Positions 26,242 through 35,434 of a DNA stretch of 64,000 nucleotides are shown in pieces. The notes under the pieces are model-generated. The model saw nothing but the letters and a program-made list of their open reading frames with translations, had not been told where the DNA came from and ran no database searches. This DNA is from Sphingomonadaceae bacterium OTU29LAMAA1. Lineage in GTDB: Bacteria > Pseudomonadota > Alphaproteobacteria > Sphingomonadales > Sphingomonadaceae. Within the stretch, counting starts at the first letter, position 1. The number at the start of each line of letters is the position of its first letter. Both the position numbers and the translations under genes were made by a program. The stretch is from assembly GCA_024072375.1 (NCBI GenBank), contig CP099617.1, forward strand, positions 1,468,001 through 1,532,000, in the 5' to 3' direction.

Positions 26242-26667
26242 TCAATCCAGCCGCACCTTGCCACGTCCGGCCTTTACCGTGCTGCGGCCCTTCTTCTCAT
26301 CCACCCGCCGCGCCTTGGCCGACTTGCTGGGTTTGGTCGGGCGACGCTTCTTGGGGACGATCGTCGCGTCATGAATGAGCGCGACCAGCCGCTCGCGCAC
26401 GTCGCGCCGGTTCATCTCCTGCGACCGGCTGCCTTCGCCACGCAGCGTCAGCACCCCGTCCTTGCTCAGCCGCGACCCGGCAAGAACGCTCATCCGCTGC
26501 TTGACCCTGTCGGGCAGCCCGGGCGATCCCCACACGTCGAACCGCAGCATCACCGCGCTGTCGGTGGTGTTGACGTGCTGGCCGCCGGAGCCGGACGAGC
26601 GGGTGAAGCTCTCCTCGATCTCGCGTTCGTCGATCGCGATCGAGCGTGTCACCTGGATCAGCGGCAT
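26242..26667 (-). CDS. arfB: Alternative ribosome-rescue factor ArfB (YaeJ)
   Basis: Peptidyl-tRNA hydrolase of 141 residues that frees stalled ribosomes. It has the catalytic GGQ motif in TRSSGSGGQHVNTTDSAVML and the Lys/Arg-rich C-terminal tail (VPKKRRPTKPSKSAKARRV and on to the end) that enters the mRNA channel, which separates ArfB from RF1/RF2. ATG 26667 begins MPLIQVTRSIAIDE, as in the family. It starts 16 nt after the pseudouridine synthase stop. Confidence 0.93.
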   Translation of the reverse strand: MPLIQVTRSIAIDEREIEESFTRSSGSGGQHVNTTDSAVMLRFDVWGSPGLPDRVKQRMSVLAGSRLSKDGVLTLRGEGSRSQEMNRRDVRERLVALIHDATIVPKKRRPTKPSKSAKARRVDEKKGRSTVKAGRGKVRLD

Positions 26668-26683
26668 CGTCCCGCCGCCGTGC

Positions 26684-27349
26684 TTAGGCCGGTTCTGCCG
26701 ACGCGATCCCCGGCCACACGCCAAAACGCTCGGGCAACGGGGCTTGTCCGACGATCGGTTCCTTGCCGACGCGCGGCACGGTCAGCGCCGCAGCGTGCAG
26801 CATCATGCCGCCCGGCTCGCCGCCGCCGTAATGGGGATCGCCGAGCACCGGCAGGCCCAGCCCGGTCGCGGCATGCACGCGGATCTGGTGCGTCCGGCCG
26901 GTTGCCGGGCGGAATTCGACCAGTGCATGGCCATCGCGCGTCGCAACCACGCGCCATGCGGTGCTGGCGGACTTGCCGTTCGGATCGGAGACGATCCGCC
27001 AGCCCTCCTCACGCGTGCTGACCTTGCCCAGCGCCATGTCGATCACGCCCTCCGACTCGGTGGGCACGCCGGCGAGGATCGCGAGATAGCGTTTCTCCAC
27101 CTCGCCCCGCTCGAACGCCTGCTGAAACTTCGCGTGCGCTTTCGGATTACGCGACAGCAACAGGCAGCCGCTGGTGTCGCGGTCCAGCCGATGCACCGCC
27201 ACAGGCCAGCGTTTGAAGCCGAACTTCAGCGAATCGAGGTGATTTTCCAGACTGAGGGAGCCGTCGCGCGGCTTGTCGACCGGCAGCCCTGCGGGCTTGT
27301 CGATGACCAGAGCCTCGCCGTCGATGAACAATACGCGGTCGCCATGCAT
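26684..27349 (-). CDS. RluA-family pseudouridine synthase
   Basis: RNA pseudouridine synthase of 221 residues. The RluA signatures are DGEALVIDKPAGLPVDKP, the catalytic Asp in VHRLDRDTSGCLLL, FRPATGRTHQIRVHAA and LPVLGDPHYGGG. It lacks an S4 domain. The target (23S rRNA or tRNA) is not assignable. ATG 27349 gives the expected N-terminus. Divergent from the M15 peptidase gene with a 46-nt gap. Confidence 0.9.
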   Translation of the reverse strand: MHGDRVLFIDGEALVIDKPAGLPVDKPRDGSLSLENHLDSLKFGFKRWPVAVHRLDRDTSGCLLLSRNPKAHAKFQQAFERGEVEKRYLAILAGVPTESEGVIDMALGKVSTREEGWRIVSDPNGKSASTAWRVVATRDGHALVEFRPATGRTHQIRVHAATGLGLPVLGDPHYGGGEPGGMMLHAAALTVPRVGKEPIVGQAPLPERFGVWPGIASAEPA

Positions 27350-27395
27350 GCGAAACGCCTTGCCACTCCCCGCCCCTTCGCGCCAGAGCCGTCGT

Positions 27396-28160
27396 ATGCG
27401 CTGCGTCCTCCCCCTGCTGCTCGCCGCGATCCTCGCCTCGCCCGCGCAAGGACAGGTGTGCGCCGGCGCCGCGGCCAGCATGGCGAGCGACGGCCGCGTC
27501 TACGGCCATCTGCCCTACGGCGATGCCGCCCCGACCGAGCTCGTCGTCGCCCCCGCCGGATTCGCGCTCAACGGCTGCATGGTCCGGCGCGACATCATCC
27601 CAGACCTCGAACGGCTCATCGCCGCTGCCGCCGGCGATCCCGCCGTTATGGGGCAGTTGCGCGCGCTGTCGTGCCACCGCTCTATCATTCGTCAGGCCAG
27701 CGTATTCTGCCGCGAACACCCCGACGCCGGCGGCGACCCCGATGCGACCCGCGCGATTTCGGTCGCGCCGCCGGGGCACAGCGAGCATTCGACCGGTTAT
27801 GCGCTCGATTTCGCCGTGCGCCCGGCAAACGGCTGTCCCGACGCCGAAGCGTGTATGGCCGCGACACCGGCGGCGCGCTGGCTGGTCAAGAATGCCCCGC
27901 GTTTCGGGTTCGAAATGTCCTTTCCCGGCGGCAACAAACAGAATGTAAAGTGGGAACCCTGGCACTGGCGCTGGGTCGGCACCAGCGCCGCCGCACCCGG
28001 TGCCGCCCGCGCCCGATTTCTGTTCGGCAAGGCGCGCGCCCAGTTTCCCGCCGATCCCGCGGTCGATCCGCTGGTAACGATCGCCAGCGTGACGCCGGTC
28101 GCGTTCGTAGCCGTGCCACCATGGGTCGAACCCGGCGAGAAGAAGCGCCGTCGCCGATAG
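27396..28160 (+). CDS. Exported M15-type D-alanyl-D-alanine carboxypeptidase (VanY-like)
   Basis: Secreted peptidoglycan carboxypeptidase-like protein of 254 residues. It has a signal peptide (MRCVLPLLLAAILASPAQGQ) and the M15B zinc motif SEHSTGYALDFAV (His and Asp ligands), with the distal EPWHWRW supplying catalytic Glu and the third His. Four to six cysteines in the mature part probably form disulfides. The Arg-rich end (KKRRRR) is unusual. Substrate specificity (D-Ala-D-Ala) is inferred from the family. Confidence 0.85.
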   Translation: MRCVLPLLLAAILASPAQGQVCAGAAASMASDGRVYGHLPYGDAAPTELVVAPAGFALNGCMVRRDIIPDLERLIAAAAGDPAVMGQLRALSCHRSIIRQASVFCREHPDAGGDPDATRAISVAPPGHSEHSTGYALDFAVRPANGCPDAEACMAATPAARWLVKNAPRFGFEMSFPGGNKQNVKWEPWHWRWVGTSAAAPGAARARFLFGKARAQFPADPAVDPLVTIASVTPVAFVAVPPWVEPGEKKRRRR

Positions 28161-28188
28161 CCGCCTGCCTCCAGCGAGGAGCCGTCCG

Positions 28189-28374
28189 ATGTTCATGGAT
28201 TTCCGCGACCAGCCGCCACCGCCCCGTTGGGAGCCTAGGCCGGGTTGCCGGCGGCTTACGCCGCGTGAGCGCAAGGCCGTGGAAGCGATCCTGCTGTTCA
28301 ACGCCGTGATGCTGGTCTGCGGCCCCCTCGCCGGCGCGACGCTGCTTCAGGCGATTCCGGCGCTGTTCCGCTAG
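28189..28374 (+). CDS. Small membrane protein, unknown
   Basis: Protein of 61 residues: a Pro/Arg-rich head (about 1-27) and one hydrophobic segment (AILLFNAVMLVCGPLAGATL). A good Shine-Dalgarno, GAGGAG, lies 8 nt before ATG 28189. It follows the M15 gene by 28 nt and its stop abuts the trmB stop on the opposite strand. No family recognised. Confidence 0.6.
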   Translation: MFMDFRDQPPPPRWEPRPGCRRLTPRERKAVEAILLFNAVMLVCGPLAGATLLQAIPALFR

Positions 28375-29055
28375 TTACTGCCGGATATACCGGAAATACC
28401 ACACCTCGTGCCCTTGCCGCCGCGCCTTGCGTTCGTAGCGGGTTTCCGGCCAGTCGTCGGGCCGGGTCAGGAAGTCGCCGGGCTTGCGCGCGGTCCACTC
28501 GAAATCGCGACGCTGGTTCATGATCATCATCGCCCAACGGCAATAGGTCGGATCGTCGGTCCCCAGCCGGAACTCGGCGCCCGGCTTCAGCTTGGCGGCG
28601 ATCGCATCGAGCGGCCCGTGGTTGATCATCCTGCGCTTGGCATGCCGCGCCTTCGGCCACGGATCAGGGTGGAGCAGGTAGACCCGGCTCAGGCTGGCAT
28701 CGGGAAGCCGTTCCACCACCTCCAGCGCATCGCCCATGTGGAGACGGACGTTGCTCAGGCCGCCGTCGCGGATATGTCCGAGCGCGCCGACGACACCGTT
28801 GAGGAACGGCTCGCAACCGATGAAGCCGGTGTCGGGACGCATCGCCGCCTGCCCGGCGAGATGCTCGCCCGCACCGAAACCGATCTCCAGTTCCAGCGGC
28901 CGTTCGTCGCCGAACAGAGCCTGCGCATCCAGCGGTCCGGCTTCGGCTATGCTCAGCGATGCCAGCGTCTCCTCGACCAGAGCGGCCTGGCCGATGCGCA
29001 GCTTATGGCCCTGACGGCGGCCGTAGAGGCGACGGATGGTAGTGGGATCGTTCAT
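28375..29055 (-). CDS. trmB: tRNA (guanine46-N7)-methyltransferase TrmB
   Basis: Methyltransferase of 226 residues that makes m7G46 in tRNA. Family motifs: PLELEIGFGAGEHLAGQA (SAM site), FIGCEPFLNGVVGAL, VYLLHPDPWPKARHAKRRM (the PDPWPKxRHxKRR signature) and EFRLGTDDPTYCRW. ATG 29055 (MNDPTTIRRLYGRRQGH) matches family starts. It is divergent from the FNT gene. Confidence 0.95.
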   Translation of the reverse strand: MNDPTTIRRLYGRRQGHKLRIGQAALVEETLASLSIAEAGPLDAQALFGDERPLELEIGFGAGEHLAGQAAMRPDTGFIGCEPFLNGVVGALGHIRDGGLSNVRLHMGDALEVVERLPDASLSRVYLLHPDPWPKARHAKRRMINHGPLDAIAAKLKPGAEFRLGTDDPTYCRWAMMIMNQRRDFEWTARKPGDFLTRPDDWPETRYERKARRQGHEVWYFRYIRQ

Positions 29056-29152
29056 GGTGGCGCGCCCTAGAACGTTTGGCGCGGCAGGGAAACGCCACGT
29101 TTGCGGGAAAGCGGTGGAGCAAAGGGTGCGCATGATCCGTTGCAGCAGCGTA

Positions 29153-29992
29153 ATGGCCGAACACACCTCCGACAGCGCATCCGCCAGTTCTTCCCACAGC
29201 GACAACGACGATCTGAAGGCGGCCGATGCCAAGGATCTGCATCGTACCGTTCGTGAAGAGGGGGAGGAAGAGTTACGCCGCCCCGCGCTCTCGCTGTTCT
29301 GGTCCGGCCTGGCGGCGGGCGTGGCGATCAGTGTATCGCTGGTGACCGAAGCTGCCTTGCATGCCGCGTTGCCCGATATGCCGTGGCGTGAACTGGTGGT
29401 CGGTCTGGGCTATCCCGTCGGCTTTCTGGTGGTGATCCTCGGCCGGATGCAATTGTTCACCGAAAGCACGATCACGGCGATGCTGCCCTTGGTGACCCGG
29501 CCGTCGGGTTGGGCGCTGACCCGCACGTTGCGACTGTGGGGGATCGTGCTCGGTGCCAATCTGCTGGGTACGATGATCGCCGCGCTGGCGCTGGCCAGCG
29601 GCGCGATGGGGAGCGACGCGATTCGTGAAGCGGCGATTGCCATTTCGCTCGGTATCACGGAATTGTCGGCAGGGCGGACCTTCGTCAATGCGATCCCCGC
29701 CGGGTTCATGATCGCCATCCTCGCCTGGGCGCTGCCGAATGCGCGCGACCAGAGCGTGCTGGTGATCGTCATCTTCACCTATGTGCTCACCATCGCGGGC
29801 TTCAGCCATTCGATCGTCGGTTCGGACGAGGCGTTCCTGCTGATGTTCGCCGGGCGGACCGGCATATGGCAAACGATCGCGGAATTGATCGCGCCGGCCG
29901 TGCTGGGCAATCTCGTCGGCGGAGCAGGCGTGTTCGCGCTGCTCGCCCATGCGCAAGTTCGCGGCGAAATGCCGCAGGGAGACGACAGTTGA
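29153..29992 (+). CDS. Formate/nitrite transporter family protein (YfdC-like)
   Basis: FNT-superfamily channel protein of 279 residues. A long charged N-terminus (DDLKAADAKDLHRTVREEGE) precedes six hydrophobic segments, among them LFWSGLAAGVAISVSLV, YPVGFLVVILGRMQLFTEST, LWGIVLGANLLGTMIAAL, AIPAGFMIAILAWALP, VIVIFTYVLTIAGFSHSIVG and AVLGNLVGGAGVFALL. The form with an extended polar head and LGRMQLFTEST is that of the YfdC subgroup, whose substrate is unknown. ATG 29153 or the in-frame ATG at 29132. Coupled to the PAP2 gene. Confidence 0.87.
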   Translation: MAEHTSDSASASSSHSDNDDLKAADAKDLHRTVREEGEEELRRPALSLFWSGLAAGVAISVSLVTEAALHAALPDMPWRELVVGLGYPVGFLVVILGRMQLFTESTITAMLPLVTRPSGWALTRTLRLWGIVLGANLLGTMIAALALASGAMGSDAIREAAIAISLGITELSAGRTFVNAIPAGFMIAILAWALPNARDQSVLVIVIFTYVLTIAGFSHSIVGSDEAFLLMFAGRTGIWQTIAELIAPAVLGNLVGGAGVFALLAHAQVRGEMPQGDDS

Positions 29993-30588
29993 GCAAGAAG
30001 GGCAAGAAAGCCGCCAGGAAACTCGCAAAGGCGGATCGCAAGACGACCCACGACATCGCCGCCCATCGCGATACGGTACCGGCCCGGATCGCCGGGCTGT
30101 TCGGGGAACTGGCGGACCAGCCACAGTTGATCACCGCATCGATCGGTACGATCGCGGCCGGCCTGATCGTCCGGCGACCCGATCTGGTTCGCGGCGGCGC
30201 GCGCATGCTTGCCGCGCATCTGGTCGCCACCGCCGCGAAGACCGCGATCAAGCGGTCCTTCGACCGCACGCGTCCGGCGAAAGCCTTGCGCGACGGCCAT
30301 CGCTTCCGCGCGGGCGACAGCACGGATCACGAGCTCAACTCCTTCCCGTCCGGCCATACCGCGGGTGCCGTCGCGGTCGCCCGTGCGGCATCCCGCGAGA
30401 TTGATGGCGCGGCTGCGCCGGCCGCGCTCGGCGTCGGTGCGATCGCCGCGATCCAGCCGGTGGCGGGCAATCACTATCTGTCGGATGTCATCGTCGGCGG
30501 TGCCATCGGGTGGATCGCCGAAGCACTCGTAGACCTGGCCTTCGACCGCATCGTGTCCGCAACCGGGACCATATCGTCAGATCGATAG
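29989..30588 (+). CDS. PAP2-superfamily phosphatase
   Basis: Acid-phosphatase-fold membrane-associated enzyme of 199 residues. The three PAP2 signature pieces are present: KRSFDRTRPAK (KxxxxxxRP), NSFPSGHTAGAV (PSGH) and the distal AGNHYLSDVIVGG (with catalytic His and Asp). The basic N-terminus (KKGKKAARKLAK) is cytosolic. TTG 29989 is chosen because it overlaps the FNT stop and is preceded by CAGGGAGA at the right distance; no ATG nearby fits. Likely substrate is a lipid phosphate or undecaprenyl pyrophosphate, unproven. Confidence 0.83.
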   Translation: MSKKGKKAARKLAKADRKTTHDIAAHRDTVPARIAGLFGELADQPQLITASIGTIAAGLIVRRPDLVRGGARMLAAHLVATAAKTAIKRSFDRTRPAKALRDGHRFRAGDSTDHELNSFPSGHTAGAVAVARAASREIDGAAAPAALGVGAIAAIQPVAGNHYLSDVIVGGAIGWIAEALVDLAFDRIVSATGTISSDR

Positions 30589-30627
30589 GCAGATTTTCAC
30601 CAAAGTTTACCGTCGCTTCAGAAAGCC

Positions 30628-31005
30628 ATGACAGGGACGGGCGTGGAGATGCCCATGGACAGCCCGCCCGAACCCGCCCGCGAAAAGCGCAGCAGCGTCA
30701 TCGTACGCGCGATCGTACATGGCACGAACGGCACGCAGGCGGAGCGAAGGGTGCGCAATCTGTCGCGCTCCGGAGCCTGCATCGAGCATGACGGCGACCT
30801 GACGAACGGTACGACCGTGTTGTTGCAGATGGGTGCGCTCACCGACCTGCCGGCCGTGGTCGTATGGGTCACCGAACGGCTTGCCGGCCTGCGTTTCGCG
30901 GACGCCGTCGATCTGGAAGAGGCTCGCAAGCCGCGCGGGATGGGCGTCAAACCCAAGGCAGGCTGGATGACCGACATGAACGATGCCTATCGCAGACCCG
31001 CCTGA
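30628..31005 (+). CDS. PilZ-domain protein
   Basis: Small PilZ protein of 125 residues, a likely cyclic-di-GMP receptor. The domain is recognised by EKRSSVIVRAIVHG, RRVRNLSRSGACIEHDGDL (an N/D-x-S-x-x-G type motif) and LRFADAVDLEEARKPR. The RxxxR element that precedes the domain in strong binders is only partly evident, so binding is uncertain. It may act together with the membrane GGDEF/EAL protein elsewhere in the window. ATG 30628 is used; an ATG at 30652 is also possible. Confidence 0.78.
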   Translation: MTGTGVEMPMDSPPEPAREKRSSVIVRAIVHGTNGTQAERRVRNLSRSGACIEHDGDLTNGTTVLLQMGALTDLPAVVVWVTERLAGLRFADAVDLEEARKPRGMGVKPKAGWMTDMNDAYRRPA

Positions 31006-31038
31006 CAAGATTCGGCAAGCGTCGTGCCGGACATAACG

Positions 31039-31070
31039 AACCCCTCCGCATCCATCGATACGGAGGGGTT
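31039..31070. terminator. Bidirectional terminator between PilZ and metK genes
   Basis: Perfect 10-bp stem AACCCCTCCG (31039-31048) / CGGAGGGGTT (31061-31070) with a 12-nt loop, placed between two convergent genes (stops at 31005 and 31100). Short T-containing flanks on both strands (GGTCGTT and CGTTATGT). Confidence 0.65.
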
Positions 31071-31099
31071 GGTCGTTCAGGCCGGTCGGGCGTCCCGGT

Positions 31100-32317
31100 T
31101 CAGGCGACGGCGGCTTTCAGTCGATCGACGAGGTCGGTCTTTTCCCAGGTGAACAGGTCGCCTTCCGGCTCGCGGCCGAAGTGCCCGTAGGCCGCCGACT
31201 TCACGTAGATCGGCGCATTGAGCTTCAGATGCTGGCGAATGCCCTTGGGCGTCAGGCGTACGAGCTGTGGCAGCACCTGTTCCAGCTTCGCTTCGTCCAC
31301 CGTGCCTGTGCCATGCGTGTCGACATAGACCGACAAGGGTTCGGCGATGCCGATCGCATAGGACAACTGGATCGTGCAACGCTTGGCAAGACCCGCGGCG
31401 ACGACGTTCTTCGCGAGGTAACGCGCAACATAAGCTGCGGAACGATCGACCTTCGTCGGGTCCTTGCCGCTGAACGCGCCACCGCCGTGAGGGGCGGCAC
31501 CGCCGTAGGTGTCGACGATGATCTTGCGCCCGGTAACGCCGGCATCGCCATCCGGCCCCCCGATCTCGAACGCGCCGGTCGGGTTGATGTAGACCTTGGT
31601 CTCGTCGGTGACGAAGCCTTCCGGAAGGATGCCGGTGAAGACGCCGGTGACGTAATCCTTCAGCACCTCGTACCTGGCGGGATCGGCGTTCTCGCCCTGC
31701 AGGCAGTAACCGGCCTTGTGCTGGGTCGACACGACCAGCGCGACCGCACGGACGGGCACGCCGTTCTCATAAGCGAGCGTCACCTGGCTCTTCGCGTCCG
31801 GCTCGAGGAACGGTGCCTTGCCGGAATGGCGATCGGCCGCCATCGTCTCGAGGATCTTGTGGCTGTAATAGAGCGTCGCCGGCATCAGTCCTGGCGTCTC
31901 GTCGGTCGCATAACCGAACATGATGCCCTGATCGCCCGCGCCCTCGTCCTTGTTCGACCCCTCGTCGACACCCATCGCGATTTCCGCGGACTGGCCGTGC
32001 AGGTTGTTCTCGAACGTGAAAGTTTCCCAGTGGAAGCCGGTCTGTTCGTAGCCGATCCGGCGAACCGTCGCGCGTACTGCAGCCTCGATCTCGTCGAGCG
32101 CGCCGTCAGCCCATGCGCCGTTCTCGTACACGCCCTTGCAACGGATCTCGCCCGCCAGCACGACGAGGTTGGTCGTCGTCAGCGTTTCGCACGCGATGCG
32201 CGCCTCGGGGTCCTTGGATAGGAACAGATCGACGATCGTGTCGCTGATCTGGTCGGCGACCTTGTCCGGATGGCCTTCGGAAACCGATTCCGACGTAAAG
32301 ATATAGCTGCTGCGCAT
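31100..32317 (-). CDS. metK: S-adenosylmethionine synthetase
   Basis: Enzyme of 405 residues making SAM from methionine and ATP. Motifs in order: [20 protein letters not shown], the substrate loop [36 protein letters not shown] and [22 protein letters not shown] 32317 has GAGG five bases upstream. A perfect 24-bp palindrome lies 13-37 nt before the start, and a strong hairpin follows the gene. lnt is immediately upstream on the same strand, so metK may be read from lnt, from its own promoter at the palindrome, or both. Confidence 0.97.
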   Translation of the reverse strand: MRSSYIFTSESVSEGHPDKVADQISDTIVDLFLSKDPEARIACETLTTTNLVVLAGEIRCKGVYENGAWADGALDEIEAAVRATVRRIGYEQTGFHWETFTFENNLHGQSAEIAMGVDEGSNKDEGAGDQGIMFGYATDETPGLMPATLYYSHKILETMAADRHSGKAPFLEPDAKSQVTLAYENGVPVRAVALVVSTQHKAGYCLQGENADPARYEVLKDYVTGVFTGILPEGFVTDETKVYINPTGAFEIGGPDGDAGVTGRKIIVDTYGGAAPHGGGAFSGKDPTKVDRSAAYVARYLAKNVVAAGLAKRCTIQLSYAIGIAEPLSVYVDTHGTGTVDEAKLEQVLPQLVRLTPKGIRQHLKLNAPIYVKSAAYGHFGREPEGDLFTWEKTDLVDRLKAAVA

Positions 32318-32330
32318 CACTGCCTCATAA

Positions 32331-32354
32331 CGATATAAAGATGCCTTTATATCG
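32331..32354. promoter_or_regulatory. Perfect palindrome in front of metK, candidate operator
   Basis: CGATATAAAG (32331-32340) and CTTTATATCG (32345-32354) are exact inverted copies around 4 nt (ATGC). AT-rich palindromes of this size are typical operators for ArsR-type dimers, and SAM/SAH-responsive ArsR-family repressors (SahR-type) control metK in a number of proteobacteria. No regulator gene is adjacent, so the identity of the binder is inference. Confidence 0.6.
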
Positions 32355-32357
32355 GCC

Positions 32358-33899
32358 CTACCGCTCGCGGGGGCGGATGGCAACGGCGGCGATGACGAAC
32401 ATCAGCGCGACGATCAGCGCCGCCCAGTTGCCGATCCGGCTGAACGGCGTCGGCGGGAGCGCGGGTGGCATCGCCATCTCGATCGCGCCCGCGGTCTCGT
32501 GCGGCACGGCGGCGAGCAACCTGCCGTCGGCGGCGATCACCGCCGAGATGCCGGTCGGCGTCGATCGCACGATCGGCAGCCCTTCCTCGATCGCGCGCAT
32601 CCGCGCCTGCGCCAGATGCTGCGGCGGCCCCCAGCGCCCGAACCACGCGTCGGTGGAAGGATTGAAGATCATGCGCGGTCGATGCGACGGATCGACGACG
32701 TGGCCAGAGAAGATGATCTCGTAACAGATCTGGAAACCGATCGCACCGAAGCCGGGAACCTCGAGCGTGCGCGGTCCGGGACCGTCGTCGAAATCGAAAT
32801 CGCCCGGCACCAGCCGCGCGAGCCCCAGCGGGCGTAGCAGCCACGGCATCGGGAGATATTCGCCGTACGGCACCAGATGCGCCTTGTCGTAGCGCCCGAC
32901 GATCTGCGCCTTCGCATCCAGCGCGAACACCGAATTGGATGCACCGGCCACGTCCCCCTGCGCATCGAAGCGCAGAGGCGTATGACCGGTCATCAGGATA
33001 TCGCGCGGACCGAGCCGCTGCGCCAGCCGCCACCGGTTGAACAGCGGGCTCTGGCCGTCGTATATCCACCGGGGATAGCCGCTCTCCAGATAGTCGCGGA
33101 TCACGCCTTCGGGCCATAGTACCAGTCGCGGCCGCAGCCCGGGCTTGCCCGACTGGCGGAGGAGCGCGGCAAGCATCAGCTCCTGATCGTCCTCGCCGCG
33201 CGCATCCTGACCGATGTTCGGTTGCACGACGCGCAGCAATGGCGCGTCCGGTGCGGCGGCGGGTGCCTGCGTCCACGATGCCGAGATCGCGGCAAGCGTC
33301 AGAGCCGCCGCGATTGCCGCCGACATCCGCCAGCGGCGCTGCGCCAGCATCAGCAGCGATACCGCCGCCAGCACCGTCACGCCCGACAACGCATAGGTGC
33401 CGATCCATGCCGACAATCGCGCGACGCCGATCACGGGCAACCAGATCACGCCGATCGGGTCCCAAGCATAGCCGGTGAACAGCACGGCGCGGAGGTATTC
33501 GCTGCCGATCCATGCGGCGGCGAAGACCAGCGCGTAGCGGGCATCCGGCCTCCGTGCCCGCCCGAACTGCCAGCCGATCGCTGCCGTCAGCATCGGGAAT
33601 ACCGCCAGATACAACGCGAGGGCGACCGCGGCGAAATAACCGAGCACCGGCGGCATCTTGTCCTGAAAGTCGAACGCGTGCTGAAACCAGTTGTTGTTGA
33701 TCGTGAAGTGCCCAACGCCCCAGCACCAGCCGATCCATACGGCCCTGCGCCGTGTCGGCGCGGCATGGACCAGCATGGCGAGGCCCGCGAGACCGATCAC
33801 GGTGAGCGGCCATATTTGCAGCGGCGCAAAGCCGGTTGCGGCGATCGCACCGAGCAGCAGCGCTATGAAGGCAGGACGGCGGGTCAGAAAGCTAGGCAT
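32358..33899 (-). CDS. lnt: Apolipoprotein N-acyltransferase
   Basis: Inner-membrane enzyme of 513 residues that adds the third acyl chain to lipoproteins. About six to seven membrane spans in residues 1-215 are followed by a periplasmic nitrilase domain with the catalytic triad: Glu in [12 protein letters not shown], Lys in [16 protein letters not shown] and Cys in [11 protein letters not shown]; a last hydrophobic segment ([14 protein letters not shown]) ends the protein. ATG 33899 is chosen because it begins the first membrane region. It reads toward metK with only 40 nt between them. Confidence 0.95.
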   Translation of the reverse strand: MPSFLTRRPAFIALLLGAIAATGFAPLQIWPLTVIGLAGLAMLVHAAPTRRRAVWIGWCWGVGHFTINNNWFQHAFDFQDKMPPVLGYFAAVALALYLAVFPMLTAAIGWQFGRARRPDARYALVFAAAWIGSEYLRAVLFTGYAWDPIGVIWLPVIGVARLSAWIGTYALSGVTVLAAVSLLMLAQRRWRMSAAIAAALTLAAISASWTQAPAAAPDAPLLRVVQPNIGQDARGEDDQELMLAALLRQSGKPGLRPRLVLWPEGVIRDYLESGYPRWIYDGQSPLFNRWRLAQRLGPRDILMTGHTPLRFDAQGDVAGASNSVFALDAKAQIVGRYDKAHLVPYGEYLPMPWLLRPLGLARLVPGDFDFDDGPGPRTLEVPGFGAIGFQICYEIIFSGHVVDPSHRPRMIFNPSTDAWFGRWGPPQHLAQARMRAIEEGLPIVRSTPTGISAVIAADGRLLAAVPHETAGAIEMAMPPALPPTPFSRIGNWAALIVALMFVIAAVAIRPRER

Positions 33900-34145
33900 C
33901 GCCGCGGCATGTAATGGCGCGCCACGCAAAAGTCCTGCCCTGCGAAAGGAGGACCGAAGCAAGATGCAAACGATACGTGCAGTCCCGTCCGCGGAGGAGG
34001 CAAGCATCGAACTCCAGACCTGAGCGCAATGCTTATGCGCCCGTCAGCGCAGGCATGCGCCCCCCTCCGGCCGGTGACGACGGAATGGACAACCTCGCCT
34101 TCAAGACAGTGGCATCTGTCCCTGCCCCGCCCTATCTCCGTCGAG

Positions 34146-34580
34146 ATGAAGCTGCGCCCGTTCCACCTCGCCTTTCCGGTCCACGACCTTGCCGCCGCTC
34201 GCGCCTTCTACGGCGGCACGCTCGGCTGCGCGGAGGGGCGTTCGAGCGATCACTGGATCGATTTCGATCTGTTCGGACACCAGATCGTCGCGCATCTCGA
34301 TCCCGCCGCGCACGCCGTCGCAGTATCGAACGCGGTGGATGGGCACGACGTCCCGGTGCCGCATTTCGGGGTCGTGCTGACGATGCCCGACTGGCAGGCG
34401 CTGAGCGAACGCGTGGCCGCCGCCGGGGTGCGTTTCGGTATCGAGCCGCACATCCGCTTCCAGGATCAGCCCGGCGAGCAAGCGACGATGTTCTTCCAAG
34501 ACCCATCCGGTAACGCGCTGGAGTTCAAGGCGTTCGCCGACGATGGGATGCTGTTCGCGACCACAAAGGACCCCGCATGA
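34146..34580 (+). CDS. VOC-family protein (glyoxalase/dioxygenase fold)
   Basis: Vicinal-oxygen-chelate fold protein of 144 residues: [20 protein letters not shown] supplies the first metal-ligand His, [18 protein letters not shown] the second region, and [15 protein letters not shown] the final Glu. Substrate unknown. Its stop overlaps the start of the polyhydroxyalkanoate-associated gene (ATGA). The upstream stretch 33900-34145 is the divergent promoter region shared with lnt; I see no other gene there. Confidence 0.83.
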   Translation: MKLRPFHLAFPVHDLAAARAFYGGTLGCAEGRSSDHWIDFDLFGHQIVAHLDPAAHAVAVSNAVDGHDVPVPHFGVVLTMPDWQALSERVAAAGVRFGIEPHIRFQDQPGEQATMFFQDPSGNALEFKAFADDGMLFATTKDPA

Positions 34581-34879
34581 GCGCCCCGATCGAGATCAAC
34601 GTTCCCCATCAGCTCGGCAAACAGGCGGTCCGCGACCGGCTGGACGGCGGTATCGGCAAGATCGGCCGGATGATTCCCGGCGGCGCGCAGGTCGATCACC
34701 GCTGGGAAGCGGATACGATGCACTTCACCGTGCAGGCTATGGGGCAGTCGATCGGTTGCCGCGCAACGGTGTCCGACACCAACGTCCATGCCATCGTCGA
34801 CCTGCCGGGCTTCCTGGGCCTGTTCGCCGGCAAGATCCGCGACGTGATCCAGCAGGAAGCGCCGAAATTGCTGAAGTAG
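34577..34879 (+). CDS. Polyhydroxyalkanoic-acid-system family protein
   Basis: Protein of 100 residues resembling the small polyhydroxyalkanoate granule-region family: [20 protein letters not shown] at the N-terminus and [20 protein letters not shown] near the end are the characteristic parts. The fold is related to SRPBCC-like binding proteins. The ATG overlaps the VOC gene stop. Convergent with the response regulator gene. Confidence 0.8.
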   Translation: MSAPIEINVPHQLGKQAVRDRLDGGIGKIGRMIPGGAQVDHRWEADTMHFTVQAMGQSIGCRATVSDTNVHAIVDLPGFLGLFAGKIRDVIQQEAPKLLK

Positions 34880-34897
34880 ATCGTCGGCATACGGGGG

Positions 34898-35434
34898 TCA
34901 CCCCATGTGCCGCTTGTCGAGCTTTCGCGCCAGCGTGCGGCGGTGCATCCCCAGACGCCGGGCCGCTTCCGAGATGTTGAAGTCCACGTCCGCCAGCGTC
35001 TGATGGATATGCTCCCATTCCAGCGTCTTGATCGAGGTCGGTGGCGCGGGCGCGATCGTCGCACCGGCATCGCCGTCGACGCGCGCGAACGCCGCCTCGA
35101 TATCGTCGGTATTGGCAGGTTTGGTGAGATAATTTGTCGCGCCCAGCTTGATCGCCTCGACCGCGGTAGCGATGCTGGCGAAGCCGGTGAGGACGACGAT
35201 CTTCATGCTCGCGTCGAGCGCATGTAGCGCCGCGACGCATGTGAGCCCGGACGCGCCGCCCAGCCGCAGGTCGACCACCGCATAATCCGGGCGGAAATCC
35301 GCCACCTGCGCCTCCAGACCGTCCGGCCCGGATAGCGTCGCCACCGCATAGCCGCGCCGTTCGAAAGACCGCGCTAGCGTTCGCGCGAAACTGGCGTCGT
35401 CCTCGACGATCAGCAGCCTGCGGCCCCCGGTCAT
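34898..35434 (-). CDS. regA: Redox response regulator, RegA/PrrA/ActR family
   Basis: Response regulator of 178 residues: receiver domain (Asp12-Asp13 region LLIVEDDASF, phospho-acceptor Asp55 in YAVVDLRLGG, Thr in VVLTGFAS, Lys in NYLTKPA), a proline hinge (APAPPTS) and a Fis-type helix-turn-helix (SEAARRLGMHRRTLARKL), the hallmark of RegA/PrrA/ActR. These global regulators adjust photosynthesis, respiration and carbon/nitrogen metabolism to redox state. The start overlaps the stop of the kinase gene by ATGA. Confidence 0.93.
   Translation of the reverse strand: MTGGRRLLIVEDDASFARTLARSFERRGYAVATLSGPDGLEAQVADFRPDYAVVDLRLGGASGLTCVAALHALDASMKIVVLTGFASIATAVEAIKLGATNYLTKPANTDDIEAAFARVDGDAGATIAPAPPTSIKTLEWEHIHQTLADVDFNISEAARRLGMHRRTLARKLDKRHMG

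Noticed and set aside
32318-32357. SAM riboswitch upstream of metK
   Set aside because: Only 40 nt separate lnt and metK, too short for known SAM riboswitch classes; the content is a simple palindrome.
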